Source of the DNA: Solirubrobacteraceae bacterium
Lineage (GTDB): Bacteria; Actinomycetota; Thermoleophilia; Solirubrobacterales; Solirubrobacteraceae
Direction: 5' to 3'
DNA length: 32,755 bases
Assembly: GCA_016462625.1 (NCBI GenBank)
Contig: JAEMSV010000042.1
Span: 1-32,755, forward strand
Shown here piece by piece: positions 15,281 through 22,324 of the stretch. The notes under the pieces are model-generated. The model saw nothing but the letters and a program-made list of their open reading frames with translations. It was not told the DNA's origin and searched no databases. How positions within the stretch are numbered: position 1 is the stretch's first letter; each line of letters opens with the position of its first letter. Made by a program: the position numbers and the translations under genes.

Positions 15281-16548
15281 GCGACGGCTCGATCACGAGC
15301 CACGACGATCGGGCGCTCGACGACCCGACGTGGCTCAGCTGCCTCGTGGTCGTGGCGGCATACGACGACCTCGCCCGCGTCGCCTCATCCGCGGCCGCGA
15401 AGGTGACCGCAGGAGCTGGGCTCTCCCCGGAGCTCGCGGATTTCCTCGAGGTGCGGTTCGCCGCGCTCGGCCCGCGGCCGGACGATCCTGACGTGTGCGC
15501 CGCCGCCGCAGCGGCCCTCGTCGAGGCCGCGCTGTACCCAGGCGCTGTCGCGCCCGTCAACTACCTCGGCGTCGTGATCGTCGACGACGTCGCCGCGAGC
15601 CTCGAGGCGGTGCTCACCACGTGCGCGGAGCGCTTCGAGACGTTGGGCATGCATGCCGAGCTGACCGGGATCGCGATGCTTCGCTCGCGAGACTCCGCGC
15701 CGGCCAGCGATGTCGCCGACATCGTCTCGCTCGAGACCGGGCCGAAGCGCGGGCAGCGCTTGGCGCGGGAGATCGTTGGGGTGGGCGAGCGCCTGATGGA
15801 GACGTTCGGCGCCGGTGATCTCCCGGGGTTGTCGCCCGCCGAGATCGATGCGCTCCGTGATGCCGCCGAGCCCGAAGAGCTGCCCGAACCTGACGACGAT
15901 CCCGAGACCGAAGACGAGGCAGAACTCGACGAGCACGAGCATGATCACGGCGACGACGCGGCGCCTCCGAGAACGGAGCCTGCCGTGGTCGCGCCGGTCT
16001 ACGTGGCCCTGGTCGGCGATCTGGATACACGATGGCGCCGTGCCCGCAGGCTGCTTTGCGAGTTCGACGCGCATCTCGCCGAGATGTCCAGTGAGCGGCT
16101 TGGCCTCGAGTTCAAGGTCGGCCTCGTCGGCCTCGGTCCTTCGGCCATGGGGCCACTGCGGCCGGCTGGGCAGGTACGTCGGCGGGACGTGCGACGGCCC
16201 GTCGGCTTCGCCGACTTTGGAGGACAGCTGACTGCACTTGGCGCGGCCTTCTCGCGTGGTGCACGACCGCAGGGCGCGCCCGACGGCTACGTAACGCGCC
16301 CGTCGGTGGTCCTGCTCGCCGGCGAGCCACCGCCAGCCGACGTCTTCGCGACGGCCCGATTCCGGGAGCTCTCCGCGCAGGCGAACGTTCTCTGGGTCCT
16401 GCTCGGAGACCCGCTCCTGCTCTCCGTCGCATACCGCGACGGCGCCGTTGTTCTCACTGACCATGCCGAGATCATCGAGGAGACGTTCGAGCACGTGGTC
16501 GCGGGATACACAGCCGGGTCGTCGAGGGACTCGGTACGCGACGGCTAG
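15277..16548 (+). CDS. Protein with C-terminal degenerate vWA-like domain
   Basis: This 423-aa protein has a GTG start overlapping the DUF4407 stop. The N-terminal half (about 10-190) is an unrecognised alpha/beta region. An acidic linker follows (about 195-235, many Asp/Glu and a His/Asp cluster). The C-terminal part (about 240-410) has the strand order of a vWA domain: YVALVGDLD, KVGLVGLGPSAMGPL, FGGQLTALGAAFSRG, SVVLLAGEPPPAD, NVLWVLLG. The metal site is not conserved (DxSxS became DLDTR; TDGEP became LAGEP). It would be a metal-independent partner, perhaps pairing with the intact vWA protein of the same operon. It is the last gene of the block. Confidence 0.75.
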   Translation: MSDGSITSHDDRALDDPTWLSCLVVVAAYDDLARVASSAAAKVTAGAGLSPELADFLEVRFAALGPRPDDPDVCAAAAAALVEAALYPGAVAPVNYLGVVIVDDVAASLEAVLTTCAERFETLGMHAELTGIAMLRSRDSAPASDVADIVSLETGPKRGQRLAREIVGVGERLMETFGAGDLPGLSPAEIDALRDAAEPEELPEPDDDPETEDEAELDEHEHDHGDDAAPPRTEPAVVAPVYVALVGDLDTRWRRARRLLCEFDAHLAEMSSERLGLEFKVGLVGLGPSAMGPLRPAGQVRRRDVRRPVGFADFGGQLTALGAAFSRGARPQGAPDGYVTRPSVVLLAGEPPPADVFATARFRELSAQANVLWVLLGDPLLLSVAYRDGAVVLTDHAEIIEETFEHVVAGYTAGSSRDSVRDG

Positions 16549-16608
16549 GCTCCCGTGCCACGTCCTGCTCCATGGCGTCGAGTGGTGCGCGCGCGGCGGT
16601 GACCTGCG

Positions 16609-16621
16609 TAGGGTCCGCGAC
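16609..16621 (+). promoter_or_regulatory. -10-like TAGGGT 7 bases before ATG (leaderless start)
   Basis: TAGGGT (16609-16614) fits the actinobacterial TAnnnT -10 element and is followed by exactly seven bases before the ATG at 16622. There is no Shine-Dalgarno sequence. The arrangement predicts that transcription starts at the A of the start codon. No clear -35 is seen. Confidence 0.4.
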
Positions 16622-18151
16622 ATGGGTGGAGACCTGAGGGGAAGCACCGTCGCGGATCTCGTCCGCCGCAGCGCGCGCCGGCACCCGGCGCGCGTCGCGG
16701 TGGAGTTCGAGGACCGATCGTGGACGTACGCGGAGTTCGACGACGCGATCACGCGGGTGGCGGCGCGGCTGCTGTCGCTGGGCCTGGCGCACGGCGAGCG
16801 GGTCGCGGCGTTCGCCCGCAACTCGGATGCGTACGCGCTGCTCTACCTCGCGTGTGCGCGGGCGGGACTCGTGCACGTGCCGATCAACTACAACGCGACG
16901 GGCGCCGACCTCGTCTACCACGTGCAGCAGTCCTCGAGTGCGGCGTTGTTCGTGGCTCCGCCTTTGGCTTCGGTGGCCGATGGGGTGGCTTCGGAGTTGT
17001 CCGCGGTGCGGCACCGCGGCTCGATCGATGACCTCGTGACGTGGGGTCGAGAGGACGGTCCGCTGCCCGTCGTCGGCGTGGCGGTGGCCGACACGGACCT
17101 CGTGCAGCTGCTCTACACGTCGGGCACGACCTCCCGGCCGAAGGGCGCGATGATGACCCACCGCGCGTTCATCCACGAGTACCTGTCGTGCATCACGGCG
17201 CTGGATCTGTCGGCCTCGGACCGGCCGGTCCACGCGCTGCCGCTCTACCACTCGGCACAGATGCACGTGTACCTGTTGCCGTACCTGGCGCTGGGTGCGA
17301 CGAACCGCATCGTCGAGGCGCCGGACCCGTCCGATCTGCTGCGTCGGGTGGCGGAGGACGGGGTCGATTCGCTCTTCCTCCCGCCGACGGTGTGGATCGC
17401 GATCGCGAACCACCCGGACCTCGCGCGGCTCGATCTGACCGGGCTGCGCAAGGCGTACTACGGCGCGTCGATCATGCCCGTGCCGGTCCTGCAGCGCCTG
17501 CGGAAGGCACTCCCGGCTGCGGGGTTCTACAACTGCTTCGGCCAGTCGGAGGTCGGCCCGCTGACGACGGTGCTGCGCCCGGAGGAGCACGACGCGCGTC
17601 CGGACTCCGCGGGGCGGCCGGTCATGTTCGTGGAGACACGGGTGGTCGATGCCGACGGCGTGGATGTCGCGCCCGGTGAGCTCGGCGAGGTCGTCTACCG
17701 CTCGCCCCAGCTGTGCGAGGGCTACTGGGACAAGCCGGAGGAGACGGCCGAGGCGTTCGCCGGCGGGTGGTTCCACTCCGGCGACCTCGTGCGGCAGGAC
17801 GAGGAGGGCTACATCTTCGTCGTCGACCGCACGAAGGACGTGATCAACACGGGCGGCGTGCTGGTCGCGTCGCGGGAGGTCGAGGAGGCGCTGTACGAGC
17901 ACCCGGCCGTGGCGGAGGTGGCCGTGATCGCGACGCCGCACGAGAAGTGGGTGGAGGCGATCACGGCGGTGGTGGTGTTGGGGGATGGGGCGTCTGCGGA
18001 TGATGCCGAGTTGATCGCGTTCTCGCGGGAGCGGTTGGCGGCGCACAAGGTGCCGAAGGCGGTGTTCTTCGCTGACGAGTTGCCGAAGAACCCGTCGGGG
18101 AAGTTGCTCAAGCGAGAGTTGCGGGATCGGTACAGCCGGTCCAACGCTTGA
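16622..18151 (+). CDS. Acyl-CoA synthetase (AMP-binding, fatty-acid-CoA ligase type)
   Basis: This is a 509-aa adenylate-forming enzyme that activates a carboxylic acid with ATP and transfers it to CoA. The phosphate-binding loop is YTSGTTSRPKGA (about 165-176). The adenine/aromatic motif is YNCFGQSEVG (about 300-310). GWFHSGDL near 383 and the hinge DRTKDVINTGG near 400 are intact, and the catalytic lysine is K494 in NPSGKLLKREL. Length and motif set match medium/long-chain or cyclohexanecarboxylate-type ligases; the acyl substrate cannot be read. It is preceded by a likely leaderless promoter and is not overlapped by its neighbours. It appears to be an ordinary chromosomal gene at the left border of the restriction-modification island. 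Confidence 0.9.
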   Translation: MGGDLRGSTVADLVRRSARRHPARVAVEFEDRSWTYAEFDDAITRVAARLLSLGLAHGERVAAFARNSDAYALLYLACARAGLVHVPINYNATGADLVYHVQQSSSAALFVAPPLASVADGVASELSAVRHRGSIDDLVTWGREDGPLPVVGVAVADTDLVQLLYTSGTTSRPKGAMMTHRAFIHEYLSCITALDLSASDRPVHALPLYHSAQMHVYLLPYLALGATNRIVEAPDPSDLLRRVAEDGVDSLFLPPTVWIAIANHPDLARLDLTGLRKAYYGASIMPVPVLQRLRKALPAAGFYNCFGQSEVGPLTTVLRPEEHDARPDSAGRPVMFVETRVVDADGVDVAPGELGEVVYRSPQLCEGYWDKPEETAEAFAGGWFHSGDLVRQDEEGYIFVVDRTKDVINTGGVLVASREVEEALYEHPAVAEVAVIATPHEKWVEAITAVVVLGDGASADDAELIAFSRERLAAHKVPKAVFFADELPKNPSGKLLKRELRDRYSRSNA

Positions 18152-18334
18152 TGGAGTTGCCCGCGGGCGGGAAAGGGCGGAGGCGCTCGTGGCGCGGACC
18201 GACCGCCGTCAGGACTACGGCGGCAGATTCGGGTTGCATGATTCCAAACGCGCGGAGAACGGATGGTGGAGTAACGCCGACCGTGACGGCTCACCGGAGT
18301 GTCGACTCTGTAGGCCGCGGTGTGACAGCACTGG

Positions 18335-18347
18335 CAGGATACGGCCG
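18335..18347 (+). promoter_or_regulatory. -10-like CAGGAT 7 bases before endonuclease ATG
   Basis: CAGGAT (18335-18340) lies seven bases before ATG 18348. It could be the -10 of a leaderless transcript, or its AGGA could act as a short ribosome site. The 196-base gap before the gene (18152-18347) holds a GCCCGCGGGC palindrome (18159-18168) just after the ligase stop and otherwise nothing I recognise. Confidence 0.3.
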
Positions 18348-19298
18348 ATGGCGTCATCGGACTTCAAACTCCCAGAGGGTTGGTACCGGGCAACGGTCTC
18401 TGATCTCGTCGATCACACGCTCCCGCCAAAGCTCGGTCCCTTGACCCCCGAGAACGCATGGAAGTACGTCTACGCCTGTGCGCTGTGGAGCGAACACAAG
18501 GAAGGGCGCGAGTACCTACATCTGAACGACCGCCTCGAAAGCAAGGCCGGGCGGCAGCTCGCCGAACGCGGGTTGGAGTGGATGCGCGACCACTTCATTC
18601 CGAGTGCCGACCCATTTGCGGAGATCAATCTGATCGGCATGGCGTACCAAGCCGAACGGGATCGCCAGGGCTCAAAGAAGAAATGGCAGCGCAACAACAT
18701 CACGGGCCGGTCGTTCGAGGTCGTGCTTCAGGAGCTCATCGAGCGTCTCTGCAAGGTGCGTCCCGCACGTGAGCCGCAACTACGCACATTGTCCGGCTTC
18801 GAACTCGCGCCGCCTGGCTATCACTCGCAGCCTGATCTCGCCCTATTTGGACCTCGGGACTTCCGCCTGCTGATTTCGACGAAGTGGACGCTCCGTAAAG
18901 AGCGCATCGGCACTTACCTCCACGAGGCGTACTACTACCGGCAGCGGCGCTCCGACCTGCAGATCGCCTTCGTTGTCAATGAGTACAACATCAACATCAT
19001 CGAGTGGCTAGTTGCGGACCCGCTTGTTGATCGCGTTTACCACGCGAACCTTCCGATGCTTCTTGGAGTGCACAGCCCGTTCGATGGCAAGGCGACTGTC
19101 GCGACGAAGGACCTGCTCGCACCGACAAAGACGCGCAAGCGCTACGAGCGGTGGCTAGCCGTCGGTTCGAAGCTTCACGACCTCTCGGAGCTATTCACGG
19201 ACATCGATCGGTTGAACACCCAAACGGCGCGGCTCGATCCAGCCGATGAAGGATCGGGTGAGGACGAGGGGGGCGAGACCGACGACCTAACGCTGTAA
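18348..19298 (+). CDS. Type II restriction endonuclease, NgoMIV/Cfr10I-like PD-(D/E)xK family
   Basis: This is a 316-aa endonuclease. The active site reads PD at 162-163 (QPDLALFG), then ISTKWTLRKER with K179, then E193 exactly 14 residues after the lysine. In NgoMIV the corresponding stretch is SCKWTIRSDR with the second acidic residue at the same +14 offset; this permuted active site is a hallmark of the NgoMIV/Cfr10I/Bse634I group. An upstream TGRSFE (E124) matches the SGNAFE helix of NgoMIV. The spacing from D163 to K179 is shorter than in NgoMIV. Enzymes of this group cut sites with a CCGG core (GCCGGC for NgoMIV, RCCGGY for Cfr10I). Codon use is less GC-biased than in flanking genes. 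It is convergent with vsr and lies in the same island as a C5 methyltransferase. Exact specificity is inferred. Confidence 0.78.
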   Translation: MASSDFKLPEGWYRATVSDLVDHTLPPKLGPLTPENAWKYVYACALWSEHKEGREYLHLNDRLESKAGRQLAERGLEWMRDHFIPSADPFAEINLIGMAYQAERDRQGSKKKWQRNNITGRSFEVVLQELIERLCKVRPAREPQLRTLSGFELAPPGYHSQPDLALFGPRDFRLLISTKWTLRKERIGTYLHEAYYYRQRRSDLQIAFVVNEYNINIIEWLVADPLVDRVYHANLPMLLGVHSPFDGKATVATKDLLAPTKTRKRYERWLAVGSKLHDLSELFTDIDRLNTQTARLDPADEGSGEDEGGETDDLTL

Positions 19299-19313
19299 GG
19301 AAGCGAGCTACTG

Positions 19314-19334
19314 ATGCGCCGCTCGTGTGCGCAT
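19314..19334. terminator. Weak hairpin between convergent endonuclease and vsr genes
   Basis: ATGCGC (19314-19319) can pair with GCGCAT (19329-19334) around a 9-base loop, in the 71-base gap between the convergent ends of the endonuclease gene and vsr. It is short and has no T-run. The position suits a shared terminator, but the stem is modest. Confidence 0.3.
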
Positions 19335-19369
19335 GTTGGCTGCGCGCTCGGTCCTGTCTCCGACCGTGG

Positions 19370-19813
19370 CTATCGGCTGCACTGATGTACTGCCGCTTCG
19401 ATGATCGCAGCGGCTTCCTCGAGGTTGTCGTGTCCCCAGAACGACAGAACCGTCCAGCCAGAGCTTCGCAGCGCGGCAGACTTCCGGGCGTCGCGCTCGC
19501 GGTTGCCCTTGATCTTCGGGAGCCAGTATTCGCCGTTTTGCACCGTTGAGCGTGGGCCGTCGGAGCACGCCGGGTCGTCGCATCCGTGCCACCAACAACC
19601 ATTCCATTCGACGGCGACGCGCGCGCGGGTGAACACGACGTCTGGTCGAATCGGCCGCGCGTACCCCTCCACTCGCACCGGGAAGTCGACCCGAAATCGT
19701 AGTCCGCGGGCGTGTAGCAGCGATCGAAGTTGTAGCTCAGGCTTAGTGTCCCTCCGACGATTCGCGCGCATGTTTGCGGACCGGCTCGACGGGCCTGGGA
19801 CTCTCGGAGGCAC
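19370..19813 (-). CDS. vsr: Very short patch repair (Vsr) endonuclease
   Basis: This is a 147-aa Vsr-family nicking enzyme that cuts at T:G mismatches left by deamination of 5-methylcytosine, starting repair to C:G. Family motifs are all visible: NRRRDTKPELQLR near the N-terminus, the metal aspartate in RPDVVF, the WNGCWWHGCDD zinc/catalytic region, KIKGNRERD, and the closing GWTVLSFWG. GTG at 19813 is chosen over ATG 19771 because family members carry a short SS..N(M)R segment before the NRRRDT block; AGGA lies a few bases upstream. It follows the methyltransferase gene on the same strand (136-base gap), the usual place for a Vsr that protects the methylated site. Confidence 0.92.
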   Translation of the reverse strand: MPPRVPGPSSRSANMRANRRRDTKPELQLRSLLHARGLRFRVDFPVRVEGYARPIRPDVVFTRARVAVEWNGCWWHGCDDPACSDGPRSTVQNGEYWLPKIKGNRERDARKSAALRSSGWTVLSFWGHDNLEEAAAIIEAAVHQCSR

Positions 19814-19949
19814 GTGGAAATCCTAGTCCGCGGGGTCGCGCGTTGCGTGCGGCTCCCTCAAGTCAGAACGCGGATTGCAGGCGCCCTATAACCCTCTCGT
19901 GCACTACGCCGCCGTCGTCGTTTCGCGAGGCAGCGAGACGGCGGAGCGG

Positions 19950-20939
19950 TTATGCAGCGGCGAGCGTGAAGGCCGTCGAGAGCGCCGACGCCACCTGAGA
20001 GCCCACCGCACGCGCGACGGGCGGGGGAAACGCGTTACCGATCTGGCGGTACTGCGCGGTCTTGGGCCCTGCGAACTTCCATTCATCAGGAAACCCCTGG
20101 AGCCTGGCGGTCATCCTCACGGTCAACCGCGGCGCGTGGTCCGCAGGATCGTCGGGGCCCGGGGCTTCGTTGGCTACTCCCATTCCGCTGCACCCCATCG
20201 AAGCCCACTCCCGCTTAGCCCGCGTGGGACCGAGATCAGGGCCGCCGTGCTTCTTAGAACCGCCGACGAGCGTGGGTGCGACACGCGCGGCACGCGTGGC
20301 CCACGCATCGGCATGGGGCCAGCCCCGCTCGGCCATAAGGTCGACCAGCGCTTCTCCAACAGTTTGGGCCGAATCGGGCTCCGGCTGGGGCCAGAACCAT
20401 TCGCCGTCTACGTCGTCGCGGAGCGCGACAAGGATCGCGCGGGGTCGCAGTTGGGGTACCCCGTAGTCGGCGGCCTGCAGAAGCTCCCACTCAGCCCTCG
20501 AGTAGCCGAGATCCGTGAGTCGCTCGAGGACATCACGCCGGTAGTCGGTGAACTTCGCACCGAGAAGCCCACGGACGTTCTCGATCATGACGGCTCGCGG
20601 CGCGAGCTGGTCCGCGAGGTCCAGAATTGCGGGGAAAAGGTCGCGTTCGTCATCCGCTCCGAGCTGCTTGCCTGCCAAGGAGAATGGGGGGCATGGCACG
20701 CCGCCTGCGAGAAGATCGCACCCTTCATGCTCGCGGAGGGAGCCTGACTCGACGACTGCGCGAAGGTCGCCTTCTACAACGTTCCAGCCGGGACGGTTAA
20801 GGCGGAGCGTCTCACAGGCTCGGGCGTCGATCTCGACGCAAGCCAGATGGTCGAACCCGGCTTGTTCAAGTCCTAGGGCTTGCCCTCCTGCCCCTGCGCA
20901 GACTTCGACGCTGGTCAGGGACGAGGCGGACGGAATCAT
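19950..20939 (-). CDS. DNA (cytosine-5-)-methyltransferase
   Basis: This is a 329-aa C5 methyltransferase with all core motifs: I (VEVCAGAGG, residues 11-19), IV with catalytic C83 (GGVPCPPFS), VI with E120 (MIENVRG), VIII (Q163-L-R-P-R), a target-recognition region about 180-270 (including GGSKKHGG and GPTRAKREW), IX (ARLQGFPDEW) and X (QIGNAFPPPVA). It transfers a methyl group from S-adenosylmethionine to cytosine in the island's recognition site, predicted to be GCCGGC-like from the two endonucleases. ATG 20939 puts motif I ten residues in, as usual, and a TAGGGT box lies eight bases upstream, fitting a leaderless start. Longer in-frame starts to 21086 add an uncharacteristic segment. It is followed by vsr and is divergent from the NaeI-like gene. 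Confidence 0.9.
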   Translation of the reverse strand: MIPSASSLTSVEVCAGAGGQALGLEQAGFDHLACVEIDARACETLRLNRPGWNVVEGDLRAVVESGSLREHEGCDLLAGGVPCPPFSLAGKQLGADDERDLFPAILDLADQLAPRAVMIENVRGLLGAKFTDYRRDVLERLTDLGYSRAEWELLQAADYGVPQLRPRAILVALRDDVDGEWFWPQPEPDSAQTVGEALVDLMAERGWPHADAWATRAARVAPTLVGGSKKHGGPDLGPTRAKREWASMGCSGMGVANEAPGPDDPADHAPRLTVRMTARLQGFPDEWKFAGPKTAQYRQIGNAFPPPVARAVGSQVASALSTAFTLAAA

Positions 20940-21241
20940 GGGGCTGCACCCTATGACGGGCTCCGGCAGAACTGCGGAATTCGGGGCCTCGCGCAGGTCT
21001 AGTCGAATCTGCTGGGAAGGTCCGATAGGGGTCCGGGGCGCGGATCCGGAACTACTTGCTGAGTTGTCCATATATGGCCTAGGCAATACGGCCCGAGATT
21101 CGCCCCCCCCAGTCCGCGGGTAGGGCTAGCTAGCTCACGAGCCGTGAGCAGTGCCACGCGAGTTCCTGGCGCGTTGCAACTGCAGCTGCATGGGGCGGCC
21201 GAATAGAGGAACGGTGGCAGGCCGCCTGAACCAAGTCGCAC
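20940..21241. other. 302-base divergent intergenic region of the R-M island
   Basis: This region lies between the methyltransferase (minus) and the NaeI-like endonuclease (plus), where restriction-modification control elements are expected. It holds a TAGGGT -10-like box on the minus strand (plus-strand 20948-20953), a 10-bp palindrome CCATATATGG (21068-21077), a run of eight C (21103-21110), a copy of AGTCCGCGGG (21111-21120), the palindrome GCTAGCTAGC (21125-21134) and a hairpin with 7-bp arms GCTCACG and CGTGAGC (21133-21149). No small controller (C-protein) gene is visible. Confidence 0.6.
21133..21149. promoter_or_regulatory. 7-bp inverted repeat upstream of NaeI-like gene
   Basis: GCTCACG (21133-21139) and CGTGAGC (21143-21149) form an exact inverted repeat with a 3-base centre, next to the palindrome GCTAGCTAGC. 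It could be a protein-binding dyad controlling the endonuclease, or a small RNA hairpin in its leader. Confidence 0.35.
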
Positions 21242-22282
21242 ATGCGAGCTCGGGCTAGACCAGCGAGTGGCGTGCTTGCGCCACGACGGCCGATCAGGAC
21301 GACACCGAAGCATCTGCGCGGCCATGGTCCTCCTCGGCTCCCGAGAGAAGATAAGGAGCTGGCGCGCGTGCGAGCCGAGCTCCTGGCGCTGGATCCCACC
21401 GGCGAACGGATCGCAAATGTGCTCCGGGAAACAATCGACCAGTTGCTCGATGGGGAGCGCACGGGGCGCTGGGACTGGGTGACGCTTCACAAGACCGAGA
21501 AGACCCACATGGGAACGCTCGTCGAGATCGGCCTCCACAAGGAGTTCGAGTTCACTGACGGCGCCGCCATGGACTATGAGATAGCGGGGGTCGACGTCGA
21601 CTGCAAGTTCAGTCAGCAGGTGGGAGGCTGGGAGATCCCGCCCGAGGCCGAAGGCCATATCTGTCTCGTGATCTCCGCCAACGACGACGAAGCGGTCTGG
21701 AGCGCTGGACTCGTTCGCGTTTCTGACGAGTACCTGAGAGTCGGCCGGAAGCCGGGGACCAAAGGCAATCGCGACGGCAAACGCCGGTTGACAGACGAAG
21801 GTGAGAGCCGTGTTACTTGGCTATTCGAGCGGGCTCCGCTGCCAGCGAATCTGTTCCTAACTCTCGACGACGTGACGCGAGAGCGGATCTTCTCGGCTCG
21901 GACGGGAAAGCGTGTTAGTGGGCAGGCACGGCTGAACGAGCTCTTCCGGTCTGTGCCGGGCAGAGTCGTTCGTCGAGCAGCCGTCTACACGGTTGCAATG
22001 CAGGATGACAGCATGAAGAGAGCCCGGGACTGCCGCCTCGAGAACAATCTCGGTAAGGAAGGATTCCTCATACTGGGACACCAGGAACAGGACCCTGAGG
22101 TGGCCGACGCCCTCGGTCTCCCGCGTCCGGTCAAGGGGCAGTTCGTGAGTGTTCGCGTGCACCCGGCGGATCGAAACGGCCGCCGCGTTGCTGAGATCAA
22201 CGGGGAGTATTGGCGCGTGGCCCGAGCAAGCGACCCTCCGGTCGTCGCTCCCACTCTGAAGCGCGCGGGAGCCAAGCGCTAG
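21242..22282 (+). CDS. NaeI-family type IIE restriction endonuclease
   Basis: This is a clear homologue of NaeI over nearly its full length (346 aa here, about 317 in NaeI). The active site matches at constant offset: E95, D111, D120 and K122 correspond to NaeI E70, D86, D95 and K97 (MDYEIAGVDVDCKF). The conserved block LHKTEKTHMGTLVEI is present. TIDQLLDGER (64-73) matches the ligase-like motif of NaeI and keeps a leucine (L68) where DNA ligases have lysine. The C-terminal CAP-like DNA-binding half (about residue 195 onward, e.g. QARLNELFR, MKRARDC, GFLILGHQ) is also present. NaeI cuts GCCGGC and needs a second bound site. The start is uncertain: ATG 21242 adds 25 residues relative to NaeI, GTG 21272 is possible, and GTG 21368 has an ideal AAGGAG but would cut conserved sequence. 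Confidence 0.92.
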   Translation: MRARARPASGVLAPRRPIRTTPKHLRGHGPPRLPREDKELARVRAELLALDPTGERIANVLRETIDQLLDGERTGRWDWVTLHKTEKTHMGTLVEIGLHKEFEFTDGAAMDYEIAGVDVDCKFSQQVGGWEIPPEAEGHICLVISANDDEAVWSAGLVRVSDEYLRVGRKPGTKGNRDGKRRLTDEGESRVTWLFERAPLPANLFLTLDDVTRERIFSARTGKRVSGQARLNELFRSVPGRVVRRAAVYTVAMQDDSMKRARDCRLENNLGKEGFLILGHQEQDPEVADALGLPRPVKGQFVSVRVHPADRNGRRVAEINGEYWRVARASDPPVVAPTLKRAGAKR

Positions 22283-22283
22283 C

Positions 22284-22303
22284 CACCGCGGCCCGACGCG
22301 GTG
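22284..22303. terminator. Hairpin between convergent NaeI-like and recD genes
   Basis: CACCGCG (22284-22290) pairs with CGCGGTG (22297-22303) around a 6-base loop, starting two bases after the NaeI-like stop. A second small hairpin, CTGCTG/CAGCAG (22316-22333), overlaps the recD stop. Between convergent genes these probably act as a shared terminator. There is no T-run. Confidence 0.5.
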
Positions 22304-22324
22304 CCGAGACCTGGTCTGCTGCCT

